Source: Singulisphaera sp. GP187 (lineage in GTDB: Bacteria; Pseudomonadota; Gammaproteobacteria; Burkholderiales; Burkholderiaceae_C). From it: DNA of 11,440 bases. The stretch's first letter is position 1, and every line of letters starts with the position of its first letter. A program made the position numbers and the translations under genes. Shown piece after piece: positions 10,822 to 11,440 of this stretch. Location: assembly GCA_943327965.2 (NCBI GenBank), contig CALPYQ020000020.1, positions 1 to 11,440 of the forward strand, given 5' to 3'. The notes under the pieces were generated by a model, which saw nothing but the letters and a program-made list of their open reading frames with translations, did not search any database and had not been told where the DNA came from.

Positions 10822-11440
10822 GCTCATCCGCATTGCCTTGCTTGGCGCAGAAAGTACCGGCAAAACCCAGCTGAGTTTTGGCATGGCTAAGGCGCTTCAG
10901 TCGCTTGGCTTGCAAGTCACCCTGGTGCCCGAAACACTTAGAGAGTGGTGCGATGTACAGGGCAGAACTCCGTTGGCGCATGAGCAGCTTGCCATTGCAC
11001 AAACACAAGCTCAGCGTATATTTTCGGTCACCCAAGGCTGGGTGATTGCAGACACCAGTCCCTTGATGACTGCGGTTTACAGCGACTTTATTTTTAAAGA
11101 CAAGGCGCTCTATCAGCAGGCCTTGATGGAACAGGCGGCGTTTGACATGACATTGGTCATGGGACTCGATCTTGACTGGGCTCCTGATGGTCTTCAACGC
11201 GATGGTGCCCACGTCCGCGAGCCTGTTGACACGCTGCTTCGCCATGCATTGCAATCGGCAGGCTTGCCCTTTAAAGTGATTTATGGACAGTCAGAGGCGC
11301 GCTTGTCTGCTGCTCTGATGGCCATTCGAGATGGTGTTGCCGGATTGAGCCCTGAGTTGGGACAGAACCTGGCTTCCTTCAAAGCCATTCAGTCACAAAG
11401 GGACGAAAGCCAATACGGCCTGAACAAAGGAAAAACAGTC
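10811..11440 (+). CDS. NadR-type nicotinamide riboside kinase / AAA-family ATPase, 3' end outside the window
   Basis: Open from ATG 10811 to the last base (210 codons), so the C-terminus is not seen. The Walker A motif GAESTGKT is at residues 12-19, followed by LVPETLREWCD (38-48), TPLAHEQLAIAQTQ (53-66), IADTSPLMTAVYSDFIF (79-95) and LDLDWAPDGLQRD (119-131). The order P-loop, V-P-E-x-x-R-E, D-T-x-P-L-x-T-x-x-Y-S and D-x-x-W-x-x-D-G-x-R is that of the ribosylnicotinamide kinase domain of NadR. No N-terminal helix-turn-helix or nucleotidylyltransferase domain is present, unlike full E. coli NadR. The expected role is ATP-dependent phosphorylation of imported nicotinamide riboside to NMN. The start lies within pnuC (11-base overlap, different frame), which implies coupling. 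Residues after about 175 extend past the kinase core and are not recognised. Confidence 0.82.
   Translation, partial: MSAKLIRIALLGAESTGKTQLSFGMAKALQSLGLQVTLVPETLREWCDVQGRTPLAHEQLAIAQTQAQRIFSVTQGWVIADTSPLMTAVYSDFIFKDKALYQQALMEQAAFDMTLVMGLDLDWAPDGLQRDGAHVREPVDTLLRHALQSAGLPFKVIYGQSEARLSAALMAIRDGVAGLSPELGQNLASFKAIQSQRDESQYGLNKGKTV

Noticed and set aside
10790..11254. Minus-strand frame of 154 codons near the right edge
   Set aside because: It lies antisense to the riboside-kinase gene, whose plus-strand frame has clear family motifs and continues off the window.

Overview
The window reads as an ordinary, densely packed housekeeping stretch of a betaproteobacterial chromosome, order Burkholderiales and most likely family Comamonadaceae. 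That placement is inferred from protein style (DapA, BamC, SlyD-like FKBP, an Ala/Pro-rich mini-lipoprotein) and gene order, not from a search. No rRNA, tRNA, CRISPR array, insertion sequence, integrase or prophage gene was seen. No gap between genes reaches 300 bases; the longest is 166 bases (2362-2527).

Layout. (1) Bases 1-2079, plus strand: dapA (lysine and diaminopimelate synthesis) followed by the outer-membrane assembly lipoprotein gene bamC, closed by a strong, symmetric, probably bidirectional intrinsic terminator at 2093-2123. (2) Bases 2137-3664, minus strand: a 74-residue Ala/Pro-rich lipoprotein whose leader carries inverted repeats and a terminator-like hairpin, and upstream of it a roxA/ycfD-type JmjC ribosomal oxygenase. 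(3) Bases 3709-4242, plus strand: a SlyD-like FKBP prolyl isomerase without the His-rich tail, divergent from roxA and convergent with dut. (4) Bases 4284-5966, minus strand: coaBC followed by dut, an arrangement also found in E. coli (dfp-dut). (5) Bases 6045-11440, plus strand: pyrG, kdsA, eno, ftsB, pnuC and a nicotinamide riboside kinase-like gene cut by the window edge. From eno onward the genes are tightly packed, with overlaps of 4 and 11 bases at the two pnuC junctions.

How the genes fit together. Most products feed the cell envelope or nucleotide pools. DapA supplies diaminopimelate for peptidoglycan, and BamC helps insert outer-membrane proteins. Enolase makes the PEP that KdsA consumes to build KDO-8-phosphate, and PyrG makes the CTP later needed to activate KDO; FtsB belongs to the divisome. 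Dut and PyrG serve pyrimidine pools and CoaBC makes coenzyme A. PnuC and the kinase look like a two-gene NAD salvage module: import of nicotinamide riboside, then phosphorylation to trap it as NMN.

I found no convincing undescribed system. The points most worth a second look are the leader of the small lipoprotein gene, the back-to-back -10 elements between coaBC and pyrG, and the NAD salvage pair attached to the eno-ftsB operon.
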